Assembly (NCBI GenBank): GCA_014529385.2 | Contig: CM043966.1 | Location: 90,284,587 to 90,348,586, forward strand | Length of the DNA: 64,000 nt | DNA from: Adiantum capillus-veneris | Taxonomy: Eukaryota; Streptophyta; Polypodiopsida; Polypodiales; Pteridaceae | Direction: 5' to 3' | Shown: positions 11,901-23,910 of the stretch, piece after piece | Layout: each line of letters starts with the position of its first letter | Numbering within the stretch: position 1 is the stretch's first letter | The notes under the pieces: generated by a model | Databases searched by the model: none | Told to the model about the DNA's origin: nothing | The model's input: the letters and a program-made list of their open reading frames with translations, nothing else | Position numbers and translations under genes: made by a program

Positions 11901-12466
11901 AGTCTTTTCTTATTCGGTTGACTTTTCATGGCTAAGGATATCAAGGAGCTGAAGATAAACTTTATCTTCCACAGAAGCTTCCTTAATTTTCTCCAAGACC
12001 GGATGGTTGACCATAGAAATGGCCCCAAGAAATGCCTTCCTACTGAGGGCATCGGCTACCACATTGTCCTTTCCTGGTTTATAGTTTATATCAAAGTCAT
12101 ATTCTTGTAAAAGCTCTATCCATCTTCTTTGCCTCATATTTAATGTTGCTTGTGTAAAAATCCATTTTAGACTTTGATGGTTAGTGACTAGTTGAAACTT
12201 ACGTCCTAGGAGATAGTGTCTCCATAATTGGAAAGCATCAATGACGGCCAAAAGTTCAAGGTCATGAGTTGCATAATTTAGTTCATGAAGCCTTAACTTC
12301 CGAGAGGTAAAAGCTACGGGACGGCCTTCTTGTGATAAAACTCCTCCTACAGCAAGGCTGCTTGCATCTGTAACTACCTCAAACTCTTGGGTGAAATCAA
12401 GAAGTTTGAGTATGAGGGGTGAGGTAAGATATTATTTTAATTGATTGAAACAATCCTCTTGCTCAT
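11901..12466 (-). pseudogene. Element A RNase H
   Basis: The minus strand has VVTDASSLAVGGVLSQEGRP, then LLAVIDAFQLWRHYLLGRKF, LVTNHQSLKWIFTQ and KPGKDNVVADALSRK. These are the standard Ty3/gypsy RNase H blocks (T-D-A-S, E-L-L-A, T-N-H-x-S-L, V-A-D-A-L-S-R). It is joined to reverse transcriptase upstream through stop codons near 12468 and 12435. Confidence 0.85.
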
Positions 12467-12467
12467 T

Positions 12468-13246
12468 TTACCATGAAAGCTTAGACGATTTCTTGAGTAG
12501 ATGGGTTAAGGGTGCAGCAATCAGGGCATAATCTTTGACGAATATTCTGTACCATCCTGTGATGCCTAAAAACCCTTTGACTTCACTAAGAGTTTTTGGC
12601 GTCGGCCATTCCACTATATCCTTCACCTTTACAGGATCCACGGATATTCCTTCAGGTGTTATGATAAACCCGAGGTAACTAACTTCAGGAGTAAAGAACG
12701 CACATTTGCTCATCTTAGCATACAACTGATGTTGGCGTAGAAGATAAAGTACTTTACGTACATGGCCTTCATGCTCTTTTTCATCTTTGGAGTACACAAA
12801 TATATCATCAAAAAATACCAATACAAAATCATCTAAATATCCTCTGAATATATTTTGCATGGGTTGATTAAAAGTAGCCGAGGCGTTTGTAAGACCAAAA
12901 GGCATTACTATGAACTCATAATGCCCATATTGCGTGTTGAATGCGGTCTTATAAATATTTGCTTCATTAATCCGGATTTCATAGTAGCCTGAACTGAGGT
13001 CAATTTTTCGAATACCTTGGAACCATGTAGTCTATCAAGTAATTCGTCGATGCGAGGAATGGGATACTTATTCTTTACAGATACCTGGTTAAGTCCCCTA
13101 TTATCGATGCAGGGACGTAAAGATCCATCCTTCTTCTTTTGGAATAAAATAGGCGCTCCCCAAGGTGAAATGCTTGGTCGTATGAACCCTTGTTCAATAA
13201 GTTGGCAAAGTTGTTCTTTTAATTCAATAGCTTTTGGGAGTGACAT
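12468..13246 (-). pseudogene. Element A reverse transcriptase
   Basis: The first frame (12908-13246) has [20 protein letters not shown] and [16 protein letters not shown]; the second (12468-12905) has MPFGLTNASATFNQPMQNIF, LVFFDDIFVYSK (active-site F-x-D-D) and VSYLGFIITPEGI. This is Ty3/gypsy reverse transcriptase with the catalytic aspartates present. A frameshift near 12907-13010 separates the fingers and palm regions, and a stop at 12468 ends it before RNase H. Confidence 0.88.
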
Positions 13247-13369
13247 TTTGTAGGGTCTCTTTGAAACTGGTTCACTCCCTGGAAAGGTTTCTATTTCATG
13301 ATCTATGTCCCTTGGGGGAGGTAAATTTGAGAGATCTTTTGGAAATATATCTGAAAATTCCGTAAGCCA

Positions 13370-14140
13370 TTATGGAGTTGGGTTGTCCTTTGAGTCATCA
13401 GCCTTGTTGAGTTTTACTACAAAGATTTGTTGCCCCTTGCATAACCCTTTCAAAAGTTGGCTAGCCTTAACTAAATGAGCCTTAGGCTTCCCATTGGATC
13501 CTTGTAGTAAAGTTTCTTCACTTAAGTGATTTTTGAAGGATAGGTTTGCTTGAGCACAATGAATGTGGGCTTGATTTTTGATTAACCAATCCATTTCTAG
13601 AATGCCGTCATACATACCCACTGGTAGGGTCCGAAAGTAAGATGAAGTAAGGGTTCCTCCTAGTCCAAATTCTACTTTCCCAGTTGTTGTAAATTGAGAT
13701 AGAAGCTCTTTCCCATTTGCTAGTTCTACTATTAATTTCTTGGTTGGATATTGGTTTAATCTCAGCTTTCTTAAGCATTTAGGGGAGAGAAGAGAGAGTG
13801 TACTACCACAATTTATAAGTAATTCAAATTGTTCACCTTGTTTATTTGCAGTAGTTTGGATGACTGCATACTGTTCCCGAGCTCCAGGATTATCAATGGC
13901 GGCAAAAAGAGTAGCTCTTTCATCTTCTTCATTCATCAAGGTTGGTTCTCCCACTGCAACATAGGCTCTAACTCCTCTATCTCTTCCTCGGACTCGTTCT
14001 CCATTTCTTCCTCCTCTTTGATTAATTTGGCCTGTCTGAGACTGAGAAATTGTCCCAGCAGCCACTCTAGGGTTTTGTTCCTCAGGACATATGTTCCTGT
14101 AGTGCCCCATTTGATTACATCCATAACATCTGACATTTGG
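13370..14140 (-). pseudogene. Element A zinc knuckle and retropepsin
   Basis: The frame opens with the C-x2-C-x4-H-x4-C knuckle CYGCNQMGHYRNIC (first cysteines just upstream of 14110), then a basic linker, then a protease-like region with LLINCGSTLSLLS and GILEMDWLIKNQAHIHC. Family members carry Asp in the D-[ST/C]-G triad; here the codon at 13811-13813 encodes Asn, so the protease would be catalytically dead. About 246 codons are open in one stretch, unusually long for this element. Confidence 0.8.
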
Positions 14141-14780
14141 AAAATTTTGTTCTATATTTGCTGCAATTGTACTGCCCTTTGTTGATTTTATTGGTTGAAA
14201 TTTCCCCTCGCCCTTCCTCTGAAGTTGTTTTAGTTAAGATAGTTCCTTGCAGGGGGGTTTCCTTCAGCCACAAGAGGTTTAGCTTTGAGAAGGGCGTCTT
14301 GAATTGATGTGGGCATCATAACTTCTAAGCGTGTACTTAAAGGTTTGTTAAGGCCCTGGAAGAAGCGAGCAATCTGCTGTTCCATTGTCATCGGTGGTGC
14401 ATAGCGCCGTAAGGACACATATTTGGTATAGTATTCTTCTAAAGTGAGCCCTAACTATCTGAGGGCAAAAAATTAATTCATTCCTATAGCTTGATGTGCC
14501 GGAGGAAGATATCTCTCTTTTACTGCCTGTTTCATTTTCTCCTAGGACGTACTAATGGAAGGATTATCCCTACAATACTATTTCCACCAGAGTTTAGCAT
14601 CTCCAGTGAGTCAAAACATTCTCAGCATTGCCTGATTTTTTGAAGTAGTTCCTGCTACTAGGAAATAATTGTCCATGGCATCAAGCCATGCTTCAATATC
14701 ACGTTCTAAGTTAGGTCCCTCTCCCTTGAAGTTCGGGAGTTGAACCTGCTTTAACAATAGTTTCTTCTCTTGGGTGGGAG
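14141..14780 (-). pseudogene. Element A gag
   Basis: The minus strand reads through several stops: AWLDAMDNYFLVAG, LTGDAKLWWK, KQAVKERYLPPAHQ, TLEEYYTKYVSLRRYAPPMT and GLNKPLSTRLEVMMPTSIQD. This is the retrotransposon gag capsid core (W-x-x-x-M...D-A-x-x-W-W...F/Y). At least four in-frame stops are visible (near 14452, 14473, 14540 and 14570). Confidence 0.75.
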
Positions 14781-15640
14781 TGTAAAGGCTTTTTGCATTG
14801 TGCTAAGATTTTAATTAATGAAATTATTTTAGTGTTTAAAGAATAATTTGTTTTTTCATACAAAATTGCAATCCATGTATATACTTTCAAACTTAAATGC
14901 AAACAAAACAAAATCCAACAATCACCATAAGCATTCTATTGATTTACACAAAGCAAGACATTTTTATAAAACCATGGTATATACAAGAGTTAATACAATC
15001 CCTGACTCATACTATGTACAAGATGGACTCACACTATTGATAAGATAGTAACACTCCTATACCAAAATCTTCTTAACTACTAGTGGGTCTGACACGGGAT
15101 CAAAAAATATAAGATCTTTTGGCCCTCTAAACTTGGGGCCTACCCTCATGGGTATGATCCTACCTGGGTATATAACATTAGCTACTTGATCAAATACCCA
15201 TTGATTTTGAGACACCTCTATCCCATCTATATTAATGGTATGATCCTAATCTTCAGTCCCACTGAAAAAGTAAACTTCAATGGTTCAAAGTGTTTCGGCC
15301 CATTTGAGTCTCTTCAAGTTTAGTGCCAATCCCTCTATCTCTCCCACATCTATCAGGAAAATTCTGCCAAACTGTGACCAACTGATTCCCCACGTAGGAG
15401 GAGGAGAAAACATCTCGTCTAGTAATTGCATGATGCTCTTGCGAAATAAGAATTTACTGGATTTGCAAGTAGCCTCGAACATGATATTGAAGATCATAAA
15501 CTTCCGGTAAGCTTGGTGGACATTTTCTTGTATTGGTAGGGAAATTCTAATTTCAAAATATTCTACAATTATAATTGCAAAACTACTTATAAAACCCTAA
15601 GGTTGTTATCCTTTTCCCCTAGGTTCAAGATCTTCCTAAC
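14781..15640 (-). pseudogene. Element A 5' leader / N-terminal frame
   Basis: A minus-strand frame at 15285-15497 reads FEATCKSSKFLFRKSIMQLL and continues with two stops to a segment ending in KDLIFFDPVSDPLVVKKIL near 15070. It lies between the PBS and gag, where gypsy elements have a leader or the gag N-terminus. I recognise no domain. 14781-15060 is A+T-rich with no supported frame. Confidence 0.4.
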
Positions 15641-15644
15641 TCAT

Positions 15645-15656
15645 GCTCAGATACCA
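15645..15656 (-). other. Primer-binding site of element A
   Basis: The minus strand reads TGGTATCTGAGC, one mismatch from the tRNA-iMet site TGGTATCAGAGC. It lies two bases inside the 5' LTR end. Confidence 0.85.
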
Positions 15657-16452
15657 ATTGAAAGGTCCCCAACCCACAACTCTACAAGTTGTGATGGGAC
15701 CCTTGACAGGTCACTAGGCCTAACGAACACAAGGTCTTTAAGTATGGAAAATCCAGAGAATAAGTTCTTACCATTGGCAATATCTTGAACTTATAGTCCT
15801 AGAAACAGACCTAGTCCCGTCTCGCAAGCGAAAACGGTATAAAACCTTAAAGGTCTAAGACTTTTTTTTTTCCGGCCCTAAGCCTCCGCATAGGGCTAAG
15901 GATTCTTTTGTGAACGCTTTTTTCCATCTACTTAAGTGAGGGCACATCCGTTGAAAGGTTCCTCTTACAATGGGAAAGCAGGATAAACGTTTACTATGGC
16001 GGGGAAAGATAGTTACCTGACTAATCAGGTCCACCCGTCCTTGATCAACAACCTTAGTTGATCCCCACTTTCCACCCCGCACTCACACATAGATTATTTT
16101 TACTAATTATTACCACGTTATTTTACATTTAAAATAATGGTTTATTCTTATTTCCATCACATTGTTTATTCAAGCAGCCTTTAAAACAACATTTCAGACA
16201 TTCTTTTCCAAACAACATCTTTGTCTTAAGACCCGTATTGTCACATCAAATCTGACTAGCACTTTACTTGTCTCAAGATCACCTATACATTGGGTGCCCA
16301 TACACCCTTTATTTAATCCAAAACTCAAGTCTCAGGTGCCCATACACCTCTTCTTATTTATAAACAAAGTTTGGGTGCCCATACACCCTAACTAGTTGCC
16401 CATACAACCAGGCGACTCCCCTAGGATAAAAACAATATCCTAACATTAAAGA

Positions 16453-16574
16453 CACAATGACATGAGTGGAGTAGAGACTCCATACTCATGGAGGTAGCTG
16501 ACTGCTCTGAAGCCACAATGACATGAGTGGAGTAGAGACTCCATACTCATGGAGGTAGCTGACTGCTCTGAAGC
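16453..16574. repeat. 61-bp tandem duplication private to the 5' LTR
   Basis: CACAATGACATGAGTGGAGT begins at 16453 and again at 16514. The 3' LTR has one copy only (about 6589-6650), so the duplication arose after insertion or in one LTR only. Confidence 0.9.
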
Positions 16575-16853
16575 CACATAGATTTCATTACTCTCCACCT
16601 AAGAGAACAACATCGAAATGTCAGGGGTGATCTTGAGACAAGCTGTCCTAAGGATGGTCAACCAGTTCTTTCCTTATTCACCCAGTCCAACCAAATCATT
16701 TCTTTCCTATTCCTTCTCAAACAAATTCTTGGTGTTTCTTGGAAGATTTCTTCTTCCATTCTTAGCCAATTTACTCATTCCTATTGATTCTAACCATTAC
16801 CTAACGTATGCAATGTTAAATTATTTCAACCCTTTACAAAAATTAAATGAACC

Positions 16854-17036
16854 TTAATAACTTAAACCCACCTGTGGTTGGTCAGGAGCTGCCATCTGCT
16901 GTACCTCATGAGGATGCATGGCCTCATCTGAAGGAATGCTACTAGAGCCAATCTCATGGTCATGCGTACCTCTGTCCCTCTTGGGCGAATACTCCTCCTC
17001 TGCCTCGCTGCTGGTGCGTGTCCTTTTTGGTGCCAT
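16854..17036 (-). CDS. 60-codon basic ORF inside the LTR (5' copy)
   Basis: Begins MAPKRTRTSSEAEEEYSPKR. It is the partner of the ORF at 6928-7113, with the same ATG, the same stop and the same CAG|GTGGGT donor-like site at 16871/16872. In the 5' LTR it lies about 1.35 kb downstream of the TATA box and would be in the transcribed leader, but many upstream ATGs precede it. It could be a leader exon, a captured gag N-terminus or a chance frame. Confidence 0.4.
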   Translation of the reverse strand: MAPKRTRTSSEAEEEYSPKRDRGTHDHEIGSSSIPSDEAMHPHEVQQMAAPDQPQVGLSY

Positions 17037-17369
17037 CTTAATATCCTTGAAAAGGATTTTCAGACATTAGATTATGGTAACAATTTTTTTTCCCTTTTAA
17101 AAAACCCTAGGACTGATCCAACAACATAATCCAATCCTTGAATATTTTTAATTTTGATTGTCCAGTTACTTTTCTATTTTCCTATCCCTTTTCTAGGACC
17201 CAACTTACATGTTTTAACCCTAATAGCTCCTTAGCTATAAAGTAGGCTATGAAATTTTTATCTAAGTATTACAAGGGTATTTTTGAGCTCTAGTAGTTAA
17301 TACTTAATTATATTAGCTATTTTCCTAATTAGTTTTATAGAAAAATTCATTCTAAATAAGCCAAATTCT

Positions 17370-17930
17370 TAGATAAGTTATTTTCTATAGCTAAGCTATT
17401 TATCACAGATCCCTAATAGTGTATTCTATCTCTAAAAATTACGTCAAAGCTATCTAATTCAATTTACTAATTTTCCCCTTTAATTTACCTTCAAAAATTG
17501 TGTTTTTTAAACTAAGATAATTAGCTAAATTTGTTTTCTATGGCTAAGCTAATTATCATGACTTCCTAATAATGTGTTCTAACTCTAAAAATTATCTCAA
17601 AGATATCTAATCTAATTCACTAATTTCCCCCTTTAACTTACCTTTAAAAACATGGTTCTTAAACTAAGATAATTAACTAAATTAATTTTTTTGTGGCTAA
17701 GATAATTATCATAGCTTTATAATAATGTATTTTGACTCTAGAAAGTTATATCAAAGCTATCTTATCTAATTTTCTAATTTCCTTTGTTAATTTACCTTCA
17801 AAAATTTGATTTTTTAACTAAGATAATTAGCTAAATTAATTCTCTATGGTAAGCTAATTACCATGGATTTTTAATAATGTATTCTAACTCTAGAAATTAT
17901 CTTGAAATTATTTAGCCTAATTGACTAATA
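17370..17930. repeat. ~152-bp tandem array in element A 5' LTR, four units
   Basis: Unit markers are at about 17418, 17570, 17723 and 17875, at even 152-153-bp spacing. These are the same units as at 7460-8300. Confidence 0.85.
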
Positions 17931-18385
17931 TTTCCACTTACTTTTTAACAAAAATAATCAATTATTACCTCTAATAATTAGTAAAATGATTACCTAATTT
18001 TTCAATAATTACTACAGATTAATAAGAATGTAAATAAGCTTTGAAAATTATCATAAGACTAATGAAGCTATTTACGAGGAGTTATGTTTAATTTAAGACA
18101 TAAATCAAGCTATTTTAACTATTACTGTTAAAAATCAAAGGATTAAGGTTACTTAGTTTAATTAGATATTATAAGAGTAATTAATAATAATAAGAGGCCT
18201 AATCATTCCTAATTTACAATTAGGAGAGAGAAAATTAAACCTAGCTTAACTGCTAATTAATTCATTAATCCCAATTACCTGGACTAATCCTCTTCAAGAG
18301 TTTTTATCTCTTAAGAGTTCTGTGAAGCTTCTTTCAAGAAAATGATAGGAATTCCCGGAGAGTGTGTAAAATGAGAGCTTCAGGG

Positions 18386-18396
18386 CCTTTATATAG
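18386..18396 (-). promoter_or_regulatory. TATA box of element A 5' LTR
   Basis: The minus strand reads CTATATAAAGG, followed downstream by T/A-rich leader sequence. It is the homologue of the site at 8764-8774. Confidence 0.6.
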
Positions 18397-18892
18397 CTTT
18401 CTGGTGCCTAGGACTAGTGTGTACAGGGCCTCTGGCCAATCCAATTAAGCCCTACAAAGGAGGAGGCACCCCCCCAAGCTGCTCACTGGATTCTGTGGAC
18501 TTTTGAACTCTCCTGGCCACCCCTGTTCAGCTTGCAGTGCAAGTCTGCTAATGTAGATGGGTTCTATACCAATTTTGATTGGATAGCTAATGATTAATCT
18601 TTAGGCCATGTGATTTCTTATCCATAAGGCCATGTGATATAATTACTGGCTATTGTTTTTAAATTTTTAAGGGGTTAAATTAACAGTGAAAACTTCCGGA
18701 GAGTCTATCTGGGTCAATTTCTGTCCGAACTGAATTTTGAAAGTTTCTAGCTATAGTATTTCCCTGCTTAAGATTCCAAAAATCCCAATCTTAATTAATT
18801 TCGGAATAGTACTTTCTCACTTTTTGTGTTTATGAGTTGTAAGTATAGTTTAGCCACAGTGTAATCAATCTGGAATTTTTGAAAACCTTACA

Positions 18893-18897
18893 TTTCT
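18893..18897. repeat. Target-site duplication of element A, right
   Basis: TTTCT is identical to 5787-5791. Removing the element joins ...GGACCATG to CCTCATGTGACAAC, which restores similarity to 56331-56370. Confidence 0.9.
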
Positions 18898-21309
18898 CCT
18901 CATGTGACAACATGTGCCAAATATAACCCTACCATGTAGGTCCTTCGGTGTAGAATGCAAAAATGTAGCTAGGACACTTCATTCTAAAGTATGTGCTCCT
19001 ACATGACCTTGTCATGTCTCTGAGGAGCAAAGTGGATGAAAGTAGTGAAGCTTAAACATCCTACTCGAAAAAGTTAATCAAAACATATTAAAAAATGAAA
19101 TAAAACCAAATCTGGAGGTTGAACATAGCATTCACTTACTCGTAGTCAAATGCATATAAGAAAATTTTCGTTTGCATAGGAACACTAATTGAAGGATTAG
19201 TGAAAATCAAGTAGTATTGCACAGGTAACCCTGGGTGTTGTCTTTGCAATCTGAACCCCTTGGTTAAAATTGATAATTTCAAACCCCTTGGTTAGACTCT
19301 GTATGAAAATTGCTCAACCTAGTAGTCAACCTTGGCCAACACAGTGTACCATGTCTAATAGTGATTGAAGTCAACTTTGGAAGTTGAATTTGGCTACTAC
19401 CCCTTGGCAGCTTATGGACTATTTTCCTTGAAAGGAGAACCGTGATGAGATCAAATTGTGACCTTCAACTACCGTGGAGTGATTGTATAGTAGACGGGTC
19501 ATACCCGTACAATTACTACTCTGAGAGACACAATCAATGTTGCAATAAGCATAGATCATCTCATTGTTGGAATCTTATTCACAACTAAATCTCAAAATGA
19601 TCATATCTCTCCTCAAATAGAAGAGAATGATTCCTAACACTTCAAAGAAAGTAATTATAGTGGATTTTCAAGATGAGATTACCTACTAGGAGGTTTTCTT
19701 GATATGTTCATGTCATCCCATGAAATATTTGCTTGATAGCGAGGCCTTGCTTACTTTCTATCCACAAAAAGAATCATCTATATTGCTAGCACCTTGTGCA
19801 CATAAATTGCTCATTGTTGTAATCATATACAACAATCACAAGCAATGATACCAGCCTCAACTCTTTCTAAATAGAGTAGCTGATGTTATAGCGGAAGCGT
19901 AAACCATGCTTTAGGGGAATGAGTCCACAATACTAGCATTCCATGCATGCGTATCAAAAAATAGTATGATAAGCCCTTGGCTTCAATGATGGTCTCCAAT
20001 GTGAGTAGATGTCATACATGCCTTGCACAATGCGTACTAGCATGGAGACATCACAATTGGTTATTGCCAACCGTAATTGTGAGCTTATATCCTCTTATTG
20101 TCAAATCGGTGTGTCACTATCCTTGATCCTAAGTCAATGGATAGTACTGTGGCACAAAATAGAAGCCTTGCTTTGCAATAAGTCTATCAAAGCACTTTGC
20201 TTTGCACAGTAGAGAAATCTTATCCAAATGAAAATTGTAAGACATAAATACAAGTAGAATGTGAAATTCTCTAACCTTGATGCCCCTCTAGATCAATTGT
20301 TTAATGTGGCTCGTAGCCATGTATGCTGAGAAATTTAGAGTTTTCAGATGTACCTTGTATGCCCTTGGGGCTTGATTCATACGACCTCCAATAAAAAAAC
20401 AATTCAACATGTTGCCAAGTTTTCCCAAGTCCATATGCTAATAGCATATTCCAAACCTTGGAAACTTCTAAGCTAAATGCCCTAAATAGAAGCCTTTCTT
20501 TGCATAACTTCATCAAGGAGATGAGAAGAACAGAGCCTGAGTGCTCCTAGCTAATAGGTGCTCATGTCAAAGCAGAAATGAATCAATCTTCTCAAACTTT
20601 TATAGAGAAAGAGACCTGCCAAATCGTGTAGTTTATTGAGAATCATGAGATTGCCCAAAAAGAGATACTCAAGATCTAGCACCTGAAACTTAGCTATCAG
20701 ATGTCATCGAGCGGCAAACACAACTTGACTGAAGCAGTGTTTGCTTGACAAGTTGGTAGTGTTGTTAGACAAACCAGCGATTTCTAAGGAGAGAAGCATG
20801 CAAGTATATGGGTGCCATATGCAACTACATATGTAGGAGGGTGATGATTATTTTGATGTTGATTCAGACTCTACTTTTGCACTACAAGAACTCTTTGTAG
20901 ATACAGATGTAGAGTCTTTTCTTTACAAAGGGCTAAATTCTTCACTTGATATAAACACATTTAATGATCTTTATTTACAATTACTAGGTAGAATTTGACC
21001 TTTAAACTCTTCTTGAGTCCACCAGTGTGGAAGCCTCTTTGTGTGCTTAAGTTGGAGGAGCCCCACATACTAGACAACTATTGGTATGGGCAAGTTTTCA
21101 ACTTGGCTCGTAGGAAAATCTTCACTCCTATAGGAATATCTAGCTATCAACCTTAATGGGTCCTTTGCCCTTTTCCACTTATTCAGTACTCCGTTTTGGA
21201 GCACTAAGTAGCCCTCGATCTCTCTATTGGGAGACCTTCATGGGTGACCTTCTAGGGCTTGATCTTGTGGGAGGAGAGTTCTTTGCCAAAGGAGTCCTTT
21301 TGGCCATCA
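18898..21309. repeat. Family C, right half, then unassigned sequence
   Basis: 18898 to about 19630 matches 56345-56960 (for example CATGACCTTGTCATGTCT and TTGGAATC[TG]TATTCACAACTA). From about 19650 to 21309 there is no gene I can support: it is A+T-rich with short frames only (the minus-strand frame 20301-20516 has no known motif). The stretch at 21100-21309 is more G+C-rich and may be the far 3' end of the gypsy remnant that follows. Confidence 0.5.
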
Positions 21310-22080
<771 letters not shown>

Positions 22081-23069
22081 CATCTATCTCCACCTCATCA
22101 TCTCCTAGGGGTCGAATCTAAAGAGTATTGACGAGTAGAGCTTGAGGGATTGGTTGCATTACTACTACTTTTCCCTTCAGAACTCTCACGTGTGCTTCTT
22201 CTTGGGCTTCGTCAATCACCTGCTGTCATTTAAGCGTATGTTCCTTGGCTGCATGCATTCTTTGCAAAAGATCATTGGTTAAAGGTCGATGATATTTATG
22301 AAGTCGGTATCCACTAATCTAGTATTCCATGATCTCCCCATCTGATGTAGCTAGTTTGACATTTCCCACTTCGTGAAACACTCTCAATGACAAAAGGACT
22401 GTGTCCCTTTTTCTTGAATTTTGGTATGTGGTGTTTTAGGGAGTACACTAGAACCAGATCCCCTTGTTTGAAGATTTTTGTCAGCATATGTGAATTTAAA
22501 AATTGTTCTTATTTTTGTTTTTGTGCATATATAAAATCAATGGCTGCTAGTCTATGTTCATCTAGTTGTTCTAAGTTCTCGAATTGTTCTGACAACTTGT
22601 GCCCTTTCCAATCCAACTCGTGTGAAACTCTAAGAGTGGGTAGCAAGAATTCCATGGGCAATATCACATCTAGTTCATAGACCAAGTTAAAAGGAATTTT
22701 ATTCAAGGATGCCTTGAATGACACCCTATAGGCCACAAGGTTGAATGAAGATGCATTTATCAATTGGTTCGTCCTGTAATTTTTTTTTTGGTAAGCACAA
22801 AGTTTAGGATCTTGTTTGTATGTTTGGCTTGACCATTCGCTTGAGGATGTTAGGGTCCAGACTTGGTATGGATCACCATAAATTCGTTCAACAAGTGTTC
22901 TATCATCTCATTGAGAAAATTGGATCCTCGATCACTTAGAAGCTCAATAGAAAGTCCATACCTCGTGAATATGCATTCATACATGAATGTTGTAGTGGTT
23001 CGAGCATCATTCTTCCTAGCTCTTGCCTCATCCCATTTGGTCAAGTACTCCATGGACACAATACATTAG
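22081..23069 (-). pseudogene. Gypsy integrase remnant
   Basis: The minus strand: EYLTKWDEARARKNDARTTT, FTRYGLSIELLSDRGSNFLN (second catalytic Asp), HPQANGQAKHTNKILN (catalytic Glu position now Lys), then VSFKASLNKIPFNLVYELDV, FLLPTLRVSHELDWKGHKLS and EQLDEHRLAAI. The C-terminal part follows: FKQGDLVLVY, SGYRLHKYHRPLTNDLLQRM and KVVVMQPIPQALLVN. The type is close to the integrase of element D. The zinc-binding N-terminus and first Asp are missing; several stops and shifts are present. Confidence 0.85.
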
Positions 23070-23482
23070 GAAGGGAATGGGGTATAGGAGGGCCTGTTTA
23101 TTTTCCATGGGATTAAAAATGAGATTAAGAAATGAGCAAATGGAGTACTTCCATGTCGATTGTAATGGTGGGAGTGTGAGGTCCTCAAAGTGAGTGGTCA
23201 AACTTATAGGCCTAGAGGTGGAGGGGTTCTTTCTTTATTAATAAAATGAGAGAATAAAAAAAATGAATCTTTTTCCATAAAGTTGGAGTAAAAATCCACT
23301 CTTTCTCTCGAGAGAGGCTGCTCACTCCCATCCACCTCCCCCCTAAAAGAGGTCTTTCAAAAAACAAGCTTACATTCTCTCTCTCCTCATTAATCTCTCC
23401 AAGGGTGCTATATCTATTCTCTCTCCCCTCCAAATATGAAACTTGTATCTCCTTCTTCAAGCCCAATTTTCCCTCCAAATTT
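23070..23482. other. No gene recognised
   Basis: A breakpoint after the integrase remnant. The sequence is CT-rich on one strand and its long minus-strand frame has no motif. Confidence 0.4.
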
Positions 23483-23910
23483 CTCTTGCAATAGAGGTTT
23501 GAAAATTCCCTTCTCCATTGATCACTTAGCCTTACCTTCACACCTCTTGCAATAGAGGTTTGAAAATTCCCTTCTTCATTGATCACTTAGCCTTACCTTC
23601 ACACCTCTACAGAAAGATCTGATTTGCAACACTTTCTACTTCTAAAGTATCTTTATGAACACCTCCCTTCTCCATGGATCACTCAATCTCACCTTCAAAC
23701 CTCTACAAAAAGCTGTAGATATGCAGCATTGGCTACTTCTAGAGTATCTTCATCAACACCTTCTTTGGTCGTTCTTCCTCATCTAGGTGTGAAGGTGAGG
23801 TTGATCACTCATCCTCACCTCCAAACCTCTATATAAAGTTGTAGATTCTGAAGAACTCGCTACTTCTAGAGTATCGTCATCAACACCGTCCTTGGTCCGT
23901 CTTCCTCATC
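23483..23910. repeat. Tandem repeats: 61-bp pair and longer degenerate copies
   Basis: CTCTTGCAATAGAGGTTTGA begins at 23483 and at 23544 (61-bp unit). Longer, looser copies of a block containing CACCTCTACA, CTACTTCTAGAGTATC and ATCAACACC follow to about 23910. Confidence 0.8.

Larger units (their letters stand above)
5792..18892 (-). mobile_element. Element A: Ty3/gypsy retrotransposon with ~3.3-kb LTRs
   Basis: The element is complete at its ends: TG...CA LTRs, TTTCT duplication, primer-binding site beside the right (5') LTR and polypurine tract beside the left (3') LTR. Internal order on the minus strand is leader frame, gag, zinc knuckle, protease, reverse transcriptase, RNase H and integrase, which is the Ty3/gypsy order. 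The coding region is broken by many stops and frameshifts, and the integrase C-terminus is split by a 1.25-kb insertion. The total is 13.1 kb, of which half is LTR. It sits inside family C, so it is younger than family C. Confidence 0.92.
15659..18892 (-). repeat. Element A 5' LTR (3234 bp)
   Basis: It pairs with 5792-9270. It has TATA at 18386-18396 (minus), a four-unit ~152-bp array (17370-17930), a short ORF (16854-17036) and a private 61-bp tandem duplication (16453-16574). Identity to the other LTR looks roughly 90 percent in stretches I compared by eye, so the insertion is not recent. Confidence 0.92.
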
